Origin: JACRLV01 sp045863555
Lineage (GTDB): Bacteria > Planctomycetota > Phycisphaerae > UBA1845 > Fen-1342
NCBI GenBank assembly: GCA_045863555.1
Contig: BTUU01000004.1
Coordinates: forward strand, 186,001 to 250,000
Direction: 5' to 3'
DNA length: 64,000 bases
The translations under genes were made by a program, and so were the position numbers. Below, piece after piece: positions 9,181 to 17,219 of this stretch. Numbering within the stretch: the first letter of the stretch is position 1; the number at the start of each line of letters is the position of its first letter. Under the pieces are notes generated by a model. It did not search any database. It saw only the letters and a list, made by a program, of their open reading frames with translations, and was not told the origin of the DNA.

Positions 9181-9296
9181 ACCCGGCTGCGATCGGCGGG
9201 GTCGCGACCGCGTCGGTGAGCGTGAAAACGCGGCAGGAGCCGGCGGGCACGGCGATTGCTGCGCGGTAATGTGTCTCGGGTGCATGGAGGTTTGTC

Positions 9297-9803
9297 ATGA
9301 ACATCCTTCCATGGAAAAAACGGAGTCACGACGTTACGCCGGCCCGTTCGGTCGCGCGATTCCGGGATGAAATCGACCGCGTCTTCGAGCGGTTCTTTTC
9401 GGATCCGTGGGATATCGCGTGGCCGACCAGCCCCTCGTTCAAATGGAGCCCCGCGCTCGACGTTGTCGATTCGGAGAATGAAGTCACGGTGCGAGCCGAG
9501 CTTCCCGGAATCGACGCGAAGGACGTGGACGTCTCGATCTCCGGCAACGTTCTGACGATCTGCGGCGAAAAACTGGAGTCGACCGAGCAGAAGAACGAAG
9601 ATCGCTTCGTATCGGAGCGGCATTTCGGCGCATTTCGCCGCTCCATCGAGCTGCCGACCGGGCTCGACCCTGAGAAGATCGACGCAGAGATGCAGAACGG
9701 CGTGCTGGTTGTAAAGGTCGCCAAGCTCAAGGCCGCCGAGCGGAAGCGCGTGCCCGTCAAAGGGGGCACGACACGCGAAGCGGTCGCCACGGGCTCGCGC
9801 TGA
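9297..9803 (+). CDS. Hsp20/alpha-crystallin small heat shock protein
   Basis: An ATP-independent holdase chaperone of 168 residues. An N-terminal arm (PWKKRSHD, then FERFFSDPWDIAWPTSP) precedes the alpha-crystallin domain at about residues 57-145, with the family signatures ALDVVDSENEVTVRAELPG, GNVLTICGEK, FGAFRRSIELP and NGVLVVKVAK. A Lys/Arg tail follows. The ATG has GGAGG eight bases upstream. Paired inverted repeats precede the gene and a strong hairpin with a T-run follows it, so it is probably monocistronic. Confidence 0.95.
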   Translation: MNILPWKKRSHDVTPARSVARFRDEIDRVFERFFSDPWDIAWPTSPSFKWSPALDVVDSENEVTVRAELPGIDAKDVDVSISGNVLTICGEKLESTEQKNEDRFVSERHFGAFRRSIELPTGLDPEKIDAEMQNGVLVVKVAKLKAAERKRVPVKGGTTREAVATGSR

Positions 9804-9844
9804 GATGCGGCGGAGCCCGTCAAGGGAGAGCCCGGCGTCGGGAA

Positions 9845-9896
9845 ACGGACCCGATCGCGTCCGACGGCAAAGAGCAGTCGGGTGGGTCGGGTCCGT
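9845..9896 (+). terminator. intrinsic terminator after hsp20
   Basis: A 10-bp perfect inverted repeat (ACGGACCCGA 9845-9854, TCGGGTCCGT 9887-9896) encloses a second 5-bp stem (9861-9865 with 9877-9881). It is followed by ATCTTTTCC. It lies 42 bases after the Hsp20 stop codon. Confidence 0.6.
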
Positions 9897-9949
9897 ATCT
9901 TTTCCAGGTGTTCACTTGCGCAGTTCATCTTTCGAAAGGACGGCTGCCC

Positions 9950-10417
9950 ATGGCCGCATCCGCGAGTTCTGCTCGCTGTATCGGAGTGTGGATTGACCAT
10001 CGCAAGGCACTGATCGTCGACGCGCGCAACGGCGCGTCGTCGATCGTTACGGTTGAATCGCCGGTCGAGCCGCGCCATCGCATGCTGGGCCAGAAAGGCA
10101 TCGCGCCGCCGGCACACATCGGAGGCTGTGCCGAGACGCACTATCAGAACCGGCGCGGCGAGCAGCTCCGCCGTCACTATGACCGCGTGATCCGCGCGAT
10201 CCCCGCCGGCGCGCCCCTGCTCATCCTGGGGCCCGGACAGGCGAAGCTCGATCTGGTCAAGCGGATGCGCCGCCGCCGCGCGACGGACCGGCGGCTCATC
10301 GAACTGAAACCGGCCGGCCGGATGACGCCGGCGCAGCTGACGAGTCACGTCCGGCGGGCAGCGGCGCTGCAGATCGAGGCGCGCGGCGCCCGCGCACGGC
10401 GTCGCCGGGCAGGCTGA
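9950..10417 (+). CDS. eRF1-domain-like (baeRF-type) protein
   Basis: A 155-residue protein. The opening IGVWIDHRKALIV, the central HYDRVIRAIPAGAPLLILGPGQAKLDLVKRM and the tail LIELKPAGRMTPAQLTSHVR match the small bacterial proteins annotated as translational machinery or host-attachment proteins, which resemble domains of eukaryotic and archaeal peptide release factor eRF1. It has a strongly basic C-terminus. The start is ATG 9950, with GAAAGGA nine bases upstream. Location next to Hsp20 hints at a stress or translation-quality role; this is inference. Confidence 0.72.
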   Translation: MAASASSARCIGVWIDHRKALIVDARNGASSIVTVESPVEPRHRMLGQKGIAPPAHIGGCAETHYQNRRGEQLRRHYDRVIRAIPAGAPLLILGPGQAKLDLVKRMRRRRATDRRLIELKPAGRMTPAQLTSHVRRAAALQIEARGARARRRRAG

Positions 10418-10444
10418 GGCGCAAGCGGGAATCCGGCGGCCGCG

Positions 10445-11848
10445 CTACGCAAAGCTGATCAGGCGGAGCGGGTTTTCGAGCATGCCGATGACATCGCGCG
10501 TGAATCGGGCGGCGTCAGCGCCGTCGCAGATGCGATGGTCAAACGACAGGCTGAGCGGCAGCAGGAGCCGCGGCACGATCGTCTTCTCGTCCAGGCAGAC
10601 GGCCTGGAGCGATGCACGGCCGAGGCCGAGGATCCCGACTTCCGGGTAGTTGACCATCGGCGTGACGAACGAGCCGCCGAGCGCACCGACGTTGGTGATC
10701 GTGAACGTCGCGCCGCGCAGGTCGTTGACCTCGAACTTGACCGTTCGGGCCTTTTCCGCGACGGCGTTCAGATCGGCCGCGATCTGGGGCAACGTCTTGC
10801 GATCAACATCGCGAACGACGGGAACGACGAGGCCGCGCGGCGTGTCGACGGCGACGCCGAGGTGGACGAAATCCTTGTAAACCACCTCTTCGTTCGCGGC
10901 GTCGTAGCTGCAATTCAGCATCGGGTAGCTGCGCAGGCAGTTGGCGACGGCCTTCAGGACGATCGCCGTCATTGTCATCTTCGGCTGGCCCTCGGGGAGG
11001 TGCTTGTTCAGCTCCTTGCGATTGCGCTCCAACTCGGTCACGTCCGCGTTGTCGCAGTGCGTGACGCGGGGCACGCTCTGCCAGGCGCGGGCCATCTGCC
11101 GCGCGATCGTCTTGCGGATCTGCGACGGCTGCTCGCGGCGAATGGGGCCGTACTGGCTGAAATCGGGAAGGGCCTCGGCGGCAGGCAGCGCGAATGTCGC
11201 ATCCCCCCCACCGTTTCGGCTCGCGGGCGCGGCCGCGCCGCCGGTGCGATGGCCGAGGGCGAAGCGCTCCACATCCTCGCGCAGCACACGGCCGTTCGGA
11301 CCGCTGCCCGGGATCGCGTGGAGATCGACGCCGAGTTCGCGCGCGAGTTTCCGGACGACGGGAGCAGCCGGAACAGGGCCGGTCCGCGCGATCGGCGCCG
11401 CGGCGACGGCCGCCGTATGCGCCGCGGGCATCGCCGCAACCGCGGTCGAGCGCGCATGCCCCGGCGCCGCTCCGACGGCCGTCGGGACGGGCTGCGGCGC
11501 GGCGACCTTGGAAACGGGCGCACTGGCGGCCTTGGCGACCGGCGCGGCAGGCGCCTTCGCGGGGGCTTCGGTCTTTGCGGGGGCCGCGGCGGGCTTGGCT
11601 GCGCCGCCGGCCGCGCCGACGTCGATCGCCAGCATGACCTCACCGACCTTGACGGTCTGGCCGGGCTTCACGAAGACCCTGGAGACGGTGCCGCCCTTGG
11701 GTGAGGGGATCTCGACGGCGGCCTTGTCGGTCTCGACCTCGAGCATCGGCTGATACTCTTTGATCGCCTCGCCTTCCTTGACCAGAACGTTAATGACCTG
11801 ACCTTCGTGGACGCCTTCGCCCAGGTCGGGAAGCTTGAATTCGAACAT
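10445..11848 (-). CDS. pdhC: Dihydrolipoamide acetyltransferase, E2 of pyruvate dehydrogenase
   Basis: Core acyltransferase of a 2-oxoacid dehydrogenase complex, 467 residues. A single lipoyl domain (residues 1-78) carries the lipoylated Lys42 in EVETDKAAVEIPSP. A long Ala/Pro/Lys linker leads to a peripheral-subunit-binding domain near 155-190 (RKLARELGVDLHAIPGSGPNG). The catalytic domain ends with SFDHRICDGADAARF (His near 438). The start is the ATG before FEFKLPDLGEG; in-frame sequence upstream overlaps the acetyltransferase gene and is not plausible. It is the last gene of the E1-alpha, E1-beta, GNAT, E2 cluster. No E3 gene is in view. Confidence 0.93.
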   Translation of the reverse strand: MFEFKLPDLGEGVHEGQVINVLVKEGEAIKEYQPMLEVETDKAAVEIPSPKGGTVSRVFVKPGQTVKVGEVMLAIDVGAAGGAAKPAAAPAKTEAPAKAPAAPVAKAASAPVSKVAAPQPVPTAVGAAPGHARSTAVAAMPAAHTAAVAAAPIARTGPVPAAPVVRKLARELGVDLHAIPGSGPNGRVLREDVERFALGHRTGGAAAPASRNGGGDATFALPAAEALPDFSQYGPIRREQPSQIRKTIARQMARAWQSVPRVTHCDNADVTELERNRKELNKHLPEGQPKMTMTAIVLKAVANCLRSYPMLNCSYDAANEEVVYKDFVHLGVAVDTPRGLVVPVVRDVDRKTLPQIAADLNAVAEKARTVKFEVNDLRGATFTITNVGALGGSFVTPMVNYPEVGILGLGRASLQAVCLDEKTIVPRLLLPLSLSFDHRICDGADAARFTRDVIGMLENPLRLISFA

Positions 11849-11978
11849 TCGAGTGGCCCCTTGTCTCGCCGCGGCAAGCCAACGCACGCGTGAAGCTCCG
11901 TACTTTAGGTACAAACGGCGCTCGCGGCAACGAAGGCTCAGCGGCGGATTCTGACGGCGATACGCGGAAATCAGGAAT

Positions 11979-12458
11979 TCAGGACGCCTGGAGGTCGAGC
12001 CGCATCTCGCTCTCGCAAGGCTGAAAGCCGAACCGCGCGTAGAGCCCGCGCGCTTTCGCCATCGCGTGCAGAACAGCCCAGCGGCAGCCGTGCTCGCGGA
12101 TGACCTCGAGCAGTCGATCGAGCAGCACGGCCGCAATCCCGCGCCCGCGCCATGCCGGGAGCGTGTACATGTTCATGATGTACCCTTCGCGGCCGGTGAC
12201 GTTCTTCGGCGTCGGTGGATGCTGGTGCCAGACGAGGCCGCTGGTGGCGATAATCGTATCGCCGGCGACGGCCAGAATGGCGATGAACTCGCCGGTTTTG
12301 AGGCTCCGTGCGAAGTACTCGTCCAACGCCGGCCGCAGCGCGGGATCGAGCGGCGTGCCCTGCGTCACTTCGGCCAGGAACTCGGCGCGCAGCGACGCAA
12401 GCACGGCCGCGTCGCCGATCGTGGCCGGGCGAATCCGCCATTCGGGCGCGGGTTCCAT
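11979..12458 (-). CDS. GNAT family N-acetyltransferase
   Basis: A 159-residue acyl-CoA-dependent acetyltransferase. IRPATIGDAAVL opens the fold, MYTLPAWRGRGIAAVLLDRLLE is the acetyl-CoA pyrophosphate-binding motif A (R/Q-x-x-G-x-G/A), and GLYARFGFQPCESEMRLDL is the typical C-terminal motif B. It starts 3 bases after the E1-beta stop and lies between the E1-beta and E2 genes of pyruvate dehydrogenase, so it is almost certainly co-transcribed. The substrate is unknown. Confidence 0.9.
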   Translation of the reverse strand: MEPAPEWRIRPATIGDAAVLASLRAEFLAEVTQGTPLDPALRPALDEYFARSLKTGEFIAILAVAGDTIIATSGLVWHQHPPTPKNVTGREGYIMNMYTLPAWRGRGIAAVLLDRLLEVIREHGCRWAVLHAMAKARGLYARFGFQPCESEMRLDLQAS

Positions 12459-12461
12459 GGC

Positions 12462-13442
12462 TCAGAACCGGACCGTTTCGAGCGCGGCGTCGACGATCTT
12501 CGTCGCGTTCGGGATGTAGTTCTGCTCGTTGGCGAAGAACGGGATGATCGTGTCGTAACCCGTGACGCGCTGGATCGGGGCTTCGAGGTACATGAGGCTG
12601 TCCTCGACGATCCGGGCGACGATTTCGCCGCCGACGCCGCAGTGGCGCGGGGCCTCGTGGATGACGACGGCGCGGCCCGTCTTGCGCACCGAGTTCTGGA
12701 TCAGCTCGTTGTCGATCGGGCTGACGCTGAGCAGGTCGACCACCTCGGCGTCGACGTCGTGCTCGTCGACCAGCTCCTCGGCGGCGTCGAGGGCGGTGCG
12801 GAGCGTCGCGCCGTAGGAGATGAGCGAGACGTCCTTGCCTTCGCGGGCGATAACGCCCTTGCCGATCGGCAGCGTCTCGGGCGTGTCGGGCACCTCTTCG
12901 CGGAAGGCGCGATAGAGGGCCTTGGGCTCGAAAAAGATGATCGGGTCGGGTGAGAGGATCGCCGAACGCAGCAGGGCGCGGGCGTTTCGCGGACCCGACG
13001 GGATCACGACTTTCAGGCCGGCGAGGTGGGCATACGTCGCCTCCGGGGCCTCGCTGTGATGTTCGAGCGCGCGGATGCCCCCGCCGTACGGCATGCGGAT
13101 GACCATGGAGCATGTGTAGCGCCCGCGCGTGCGGTTGCGGAGGCGGCGGACGTGGCCCTCGACCTGGTGATAGGCCTGGTAGGAGAAGCCGTCGAACTGC
13201 ATCTCGCAGATGGGCTTGAAGCCCATGAATGCGAGGCCGATCGCCGTGCCGACGATGCCGGCCTCGGCCAGGGGCGTGTCGACGACGCGGTCCTCGCCGA
13301 ATTCCTTCAGCAATCCCTCAGTGACGCGGAAGACGCCCTCGTCGAGGCCGACGTCCTCGCCCATGACCATGACGTTCGGATTTTCCCGCATCGCCTCGGC
13401 CAGAGCGAGGTTCAGCGCCTTTACCATTGTCATTTGAGCCAT
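12462..13442 (-). CDS. pdhB: Pyruvate dehydrogenase E1 component, beta subunit
   Basis: The 326-residue beta chain of the heterotetrameric thiamine-diphosphate decarboxylase. Signatures include MGEDVGLDEGVFRVTEGL, the diphosphate-side Glu in DTPLAEAGIVGTAIGLAFMG, FDGFSYQAYHQ, MPYGGGIRALEHHSEAPEA and VVIHEAPRHCGVGGEI. The sequence matches PdhB of Gram-positive type complexes more than branched-chain enzymes, but that distinction is soft. It follows the alpha subunit by 132 bases. Confidence 0.92.
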   Translation of the reverse strand: MAQMTMVKALNLALAEAMRENPNVMVMGEDVGLDEGVFRVTEGLLKEFGEDRVVDTPLAEAGIVGTAIGLAFMGFKPICEMQFDGFSYQAYHQVEGHVRRLRNRTRGRYTCSMVIRMPYGGGIRALEHHSEAPEATYAHLAGLKVVIPSGPRNARALLRSAILSPDPIIFFEPKALYRAFREEVPDTPETLPIGKGVIAREGKDVSLISYGATLRTALDAAEELVDEHDVDAEVVDLLSVSPIDNELIQNSVRKTGRAVVIHEAPRHCGVGGEIVARIVEDSLMYLEAPIQRVTGYDTIIPFFANEQNYIPNATKIVDAALETVRF

Positions 13443-13574
13443 GAGAACGCCTCTGCGTTTTGGTTATTCGTGAAGTTCACTGCTACCCAGCGCGCGGTGG
13501 GCTGAGCCCACACTGCACATTCGGGCGGGCAGGATGCCCGCCCCACCCTCGCTGCTCTTCCCGGCCTCGCTACC

Positions 13575-14693
13575 CTACGAGTGTGCGTGCGCCGTATGCG
13601 GCGTCGCCGGGGCCTGCTCGTCGCCTTCCAAGTGTTTTTTCAGCTCCGCCATCTGCTTTTCGAGTTCCGGCGTCATCTCCGCGTACATGTAGTGGAAGAG
13701 TGCGTAAGGATCGTGCTTGTACGCCTCGTAGCCGGCGATTCCCGCGTCGATTTCCTTGCGGATCTCTTCTTCGATGACCGCCTTGATCTTGTCGTCGATG
13801 AGCTTCCGGTTCCGCAGATACTTCTCGAAGCGGGGCAGCGGATCCTTGGCCTCCCACTTCTTGACCTCTTCTTCGCTGCGGTACTTCTTCGGATCGTCCG
13901 CGGTCGTGTGCATCGCCAGCCGGTAGGTGACCGCCTCGATGAGCGTCGGCCCGCCGCCATTGCGCGCTTTCTCGGCCGCCTCGCCCATCGCTACGATTAC
14001 CGACAGCACGTCGTTGCCATCGACGATAAACGCATCCATGCCGTAGGCGACGGCCTTCTGGGCGATCGTCTGGGAAGCGGTCTGCTTGTGGCGCGGGACG
14101 GAGATCGCCCAGTGGTTGTTTTGGACGATCATGACCATGGGGACTTTGAAGACGGTCGCGTAGTTCAGCCCCTCGTGGAAATCGCCCTCGGAGGTGCCGC
14201 CGTCGCCGCAGAAGCAGGCGACGATATTGCCGTTTTTCCGCAGCTTGCAGCCCCAGGCGATCCCTGCGGCATACTGCACCTGCGAGGCGATCGGAACGCA
14301 GATCGGCGTGTCGTTCACGTCGTCGGGAAGCTGCGAGCCGATCTCGTGGCCGCCCCACCAGAGCAGGTAACGGTCGATCGGCCAGCCGCGCCAGAGAAAC
14401 GCGGACAGTTCGCGATAGCTGGGGACGAACCAGTCCTGCTTGGTCAGGTGGTAGGCGACACCGAGGGGGGTCGCCTCCTGTCCGCGGCAGGGGCCGTAGG
14501 TCCCGATGCGGCCCTGGCGCTGCATGGCCAGGCAGCGTTCATCGAGCATCCGCGTCGCGAGCATGTAGCGGTAGAGCTTGCGGAGATCGGCGTCGGGCAG
14601 CTTCGGTTCGAGCTTGGCGTCGACCGTTCCGTCCGGGGCGAGAATTTCGATCTTCTCGATCCGGCCCGGAATGGGGAAGATTTCTCGCGGCAC
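13575..14693 (-). CDS. pdhA: Pyruvate dehydrogenase E1 component, alpha subunit
   Basis: A 372-residue alpha chain. It has the thiamine-diphosphate motif GDGGTSEGDFHEGLNYA followed by VMIVQNNHWAISVP, plus the phosphorylation-loop region RLAMHTTADDPKKYR. The C-terminus is a charged helix with an unusual His/Ala/Thr tail. The start codon is GTG at 14693, supported by AAAGGGTGA upstream. It is the first gene of the operon. Pyruvate is the likely substrate from overall similarity; a branched-chain 2-oxoacid is possible. Confidence 0.92.
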   Translation of the reverse strand: MPREIFPIPGRIEKIEILAPDGTVDAKLEPKLPDADLRKLYRYMLATRMLDERCLAMQRQGRIGTYGPCRGQEATPLGVAYHLTKQDWFVPSYRELSAFLWRGWPIDRYLLWWGGHEIGSQLPDDVNDTPICVPIASQVQYAAGIAWGCKLRKNGNIVACFCGDGGTSEGDFHEGLNYATVFKVPMVMIVQNNHWAISVPRHKQTASQTIAQKAVAYGMDAFIVDGNDVLSVIVAMGEAAEKARNGGGPTLIEAVTYRLAMHTTADDPKKYRSEEEVKKWEAKDPLPRFEKYLRNRKLIDDKIKAVIEEEIRKEIDAGIAGYEAYKHDPYALFHYMYAEMTPELEKQMAELKKHLEGDEQAPATPHTAHAHS

Positions 14694-14797
14694 GAGTCAC
14701 CCTTTCGTCAGAAACCAACTGAAGACCCGGAGTCGCCCACGGGACGAGGGCCGGATTGTAGGCCCGCGGGCGTGGACGCGGAAGAGGGCGGAACGCG

Positions 14798-15829
14798 TCA
14801 GTCGAACATGGACGGCGTCTCGGCGGCGCGGCGAATGACCGGCGCGAGACCCAGGTGCGAATATGCCTCCGGGCGCGCCAGGCGGCCGCGCGGCGTGCGG
14901 ATGACGAATCCGATCTGAAGCAGGTAGGGCTCGACGACGTCTTCGAGCGTATCGCGCTCGTGGCCCATTGTGGCGGCGATCGCCTCGATGCCCGCCGGCC
15001 CGCCGTCGTAGTGGCGAATCAGCGCGCCGAGATAATCGCGGTCGAGCGAATCCAAGCCGAGCGCATCGACCTGGAGAATGTCCAGCGCCGCATCGACGAT
15101 CGCGGGGGTGAGGCGCCCATCGCCGCGCACTTCGGCGTAGTCGCGAACGCGTCGCAGGAGCCGGTTGACGATTCGCGGTGTCCCGCGCGAGCGCGACGCG
15201 AGGCGCTCCAGCGCGGCCGCTTCCCCGACGACGCCCAGCCGCTCGGCGCTGCGGCGCACGATCTGGGCGAGTTCCTCGACGGAGTAATATTGCATGTGGA
15301 AGAAATGGCCGAACCGGCCGCGCATGGCCGCCGAGAGCATTCCGGAGCGGGTCGTCGCGCCGATCAGCGTGAACGGCTTGAGCGCGAAATTGACCGTTCG
15401 CCCGCCGATGCCGCTGTCGGTCGTGTAGTCGACGCGGAAGTCCTCCATGGCGGGGTAGAGGAACTCCTCGACGACTTTGTTCAGGCGGTGGATTTCGTCA
15501 ATGAAGAGGATGTCGCCGGTTTCGAGTTGCGTGAGCAGTGCCATCAGGTCGCCCTGCCGCGTGATCGCCGGGCCGCTGGTGATGCGCACCTTCGCCCCCA
15601 TCTCGTTCGCAACCACACAGGCCAGCGTCGTCTTGCCGAGGCCGGGCGGCCCTTCGAAGAGCATGTGGTCCAGCGGATCGCGGCGGGCCCGGGCGGCCTC
15701 GAGGGCGATGGTGAGCTGCTCGCGCACCTGGCGCTGACCGAGGCACTCGGAGAGCCGCTGTGGCCGGAGCGAGGTCAGGAACCGCTCGTCGTCGGGGGCA
15801 GACTGGGTGAATACGCGGTCGATGGCCAT
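14798..15829 (-). CDS. ruvB: Holliday junction branch migration helicase RuvB
   Basis: A 343-residue AAA+ motor that drives branch migration with RuvA. Walker A is GPPGLGKTT, Walker B is ILFIDEIHRL, sensor 1 is LIGATTRSGML and the arginine-finger region is MRGRFGHFFHM. The C-terminal winged helix (GLDSLDRDYLGALIRHYDGGPAGIEAIA...GFVIRTPRGR) is complete. ATG 15829 is chosen because the family starts just before RVFTQSAPDDE. ruvA and ruvC are not in the window. Confidence 0.97.
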   Translation of the reverse strand: MAIDRVFTQSAPDDERFLTSLRPQRLSECLGQRQVREQLTIALEAARARRDPLDHMLFEGPPGLGKTTLACVVANEMGAKVRITSGPAITRQGDLMALLTQLETGDILFIDEIHRLNKVVEEFLYPAMEDFRVDYTTDSGIGGRTVNFALKPFTLIGATTRSGMLSAAMRGRFGHFFHMQYYSVEELAQIVRRSAERLGVVGEAAALERLASRSRGTPRIVNRLLRRVRDYAEVRGDGRLTPAIVDAALDILQVDALGLDSLDRDYLGALIRHYDGGPAGIEAIAATMGHERDTLEDVVEPYLLQIGFVIRTPRGRLARPEAYSHLGLAPVIRRAAETPSMFD

Positions 15830-16050
15830 GGGGCGGATTGTCGGCGCAAGCGGCGTGAAATGCCACCGTGGTTTCGGATTCAGTTCGGGGGAATAAGCAT
15901 CTGAAGGGAGCGGGCGGTTCGCCGGCCGCGGTCGGGAGACCCGCCCCACGCCCGAGCGAGCCGCGCCCCGCCCGCACCGCCTTTTGGTCGTGCAGGGCTG
16001 CGACTATGATCGCCGCGTGACTTGAACGGTCCGATTGGGGCGAGGTCGCC

Positions 16051-16632
16051 ATGGCTTCCGTGCATGACTCGTATGTGACGATCGTTTCCGGACTACCGCG
16101 GTCGGGAACGTCGATGATGATGCGGATGATCTCGGAGGGCGGGATTCCGCCGCTGATCGACAACATCCGCAAGGCGGACGAGGACAATCCCGAGGGCTAT
16201 TACGAATTCGAGCCCGTCAAGCAGACCAAGAAGGATGCCTCGTGGCTCCAGCAGGCGCCGGGGAAGGTCGTGAAGATGGTCTATCGACTGCTCTACGACC
16301 TGCCGGCCGGATACAAGTACCGGGTGATCTTCATGCGGCGCCGGCTCGAAGAGGTCATCAAGTCGCAGGAGGTCATGCTCGAACGGAAGGGCAAGACCGG
16401 CGGCGACATGTCGGACGAGAAGCTGATCGGTCTGTTCCGCGACGAGATCAACCGCTGCCTGACGTGGATGCGCGGCAACAGCGCCTTTGCGTTCGTCGAA
16501 GTGGACTACAACGAGATGATCGCGAGCCCCGATCCCCTGGTGGTACGACTGAACGAGTTCCTGGGCGGATCGATGGACACCGCGAAAATGAGAGCGGTCG
16601 TCAACCCGACGCTCTACCGGCAGCGGAAATGA
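16051..16632 (+). CDS. Sulfotransferase-like P-loop protein
   Basis: A 193-residue protein. IVSGLPRSGTSMMMRMISEGG is the PAPS 5'-phosphate-binding loop of sulfotransferases. Later segments YRVIFMRRRLEEVIKSQ and FAFVEVDYNEMIASPDPLVVRLNEFLGG match the 3'-phosphate site and the C-terminal family pattern. It is shorter than most sulfotransferases (250-300), so the acceptor lid may be reduced. GCGAGG precedes the ATG. A TATGAT box at 16005-16010 is a possible -10. The substrate is unknown. Confidence 0.82.
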   Translation: MASVHDSYVTIVSGLPRSGTSMMMRMISEGGIPPLIDNIRKADEDNPEGYYEFEPVKQTKKDASWLQQAPGKVVKMVYRLLYDLPAGYKYRVIFMRRRLEEVIKSQEVMLERKGKTGGDMSDEKLIGLFRDEINRCLTWMRGNSAFAFVEVDYNEMIASPDPLVVRLNEFLGGSMDTAKMRAVVNPTLYRQRK

Positions 16633-16678
16633 CGTCGCCGGGCGGTCGACGCGCCGCCGCCGCGAACCGGAGCCGACT

Positions 16679-17188
16679 GTGGACCCGCTGCTGATCGCGG
16701 GGATTGGCGCAGGCGCGGCCGCCGCGGCTGTCGTGGCGGCGCTGGCGGCTCGAGGCCGGCCGCGGCGAGCAACACGGTCGCAGTCCGGCGGGGAGAATCC
16801 TGACTCCGTACCCGCCGCGACGGAGCGGCCGGAGGCTTCGGCGAGCTACGCCACAGTCCGCGAAGCGCTGTTGAGGCTCATGAGCCGAACCGACCCGGAC
16901 GCCTTCGTAGTATTCAGCGCGGGCAGGAAGCGAATCGTCCAATTCGCGGGCGGAACGGACGGGCTGCTGCTCGATCTGCCGGTTGAGTCGCTTTCGGAGG
17001 CCGAGCGGTCGCGGGCGGAATCGTACTTCGGCGCGATCGACGTGCGCCTCCTCGAGCGACCGAATTTCTCGTCATTCCAGATCGAATTCGGGCGCGGCGT
17101 CGACGACGCGGCACGGACGACGATCGAGGTCTTCGATCGCGTCTATGCCCTCGCGCCGGGTTTCCCGATCTCCGTCGAGGAAAACTGA
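16679..17188 (+). CDS. Unknown small membrane-anchored protein
   Basis: A 169-residue protein of unrecognised family starting at GTG 16679, 46 bases after the sulfotransferase gene. Residues 3-24 (PLLIAGIGAGAAAAAVVAALAA) form one membrane segment, followed by an Arg-rich positive-inside region and a cytoplasmic domain with VVFSAGRKRIVQFAGGTDGLLLDLP and FQIEFGRGVDDAARTTIEVFDRVYA. Such a domain is frequent in bacteria as an uncharacterised protein. Confidence 0.6.
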   Translation: MDPLLIAGIGAGAAAAAVVAALAARGRPRRATRSQSGGENPDSVPAATERPEASASYATVREALLRLMSRTDPDAFVVFSAGRKRIVQFAGGTDGLLLDLPVESLSEAERSRAESYFGAIDVRLLERPNFSSFQIEFGRGVDDAARTTIEVFDRVYALAPGFPISVEEN

Positions 17189-17189
17189 C

Positions 17190-17211
17190 ACGCACCGCCC
17201 GGCAGGTGCGT
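17190..17211. terminator. convergent-gene hairpin
   Basis: ACGCACC/GGTGCGT 7-bp stem with an 8-base loop in the 31-base gap between two convergent genes. A T-rich run is present only for minus-strand transcripts (GTCAGTTTTCC after the stem). Confidence 0.4.
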
Positions 17212-17219
17212 ACCGCTCG

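Noticed and set aside
7992..9623. In-frame extension of the 6204-7991 gene to a 1139-residue protein
   Set aside because: The extension runs antisense through three convincing plus-strand genes; the membrane anchor and ATG at 7991 mark the real start.
10445..14693. Branched-chain 2-oxoacid dehydrogenase
   Set aside because: The E1 and E2 sequences look closer to Gram-positive type pyruvate dehydrogenase, though the alternative cannot be fully excluded without phylogeny.
13581..14918. 445-codon open frame on the plus strand opposite pdhA
   Set aside because: It mirrors the E1-alpha gene, has no family motifs, and arises because high GC suppresses stop codons on the opposite strand.
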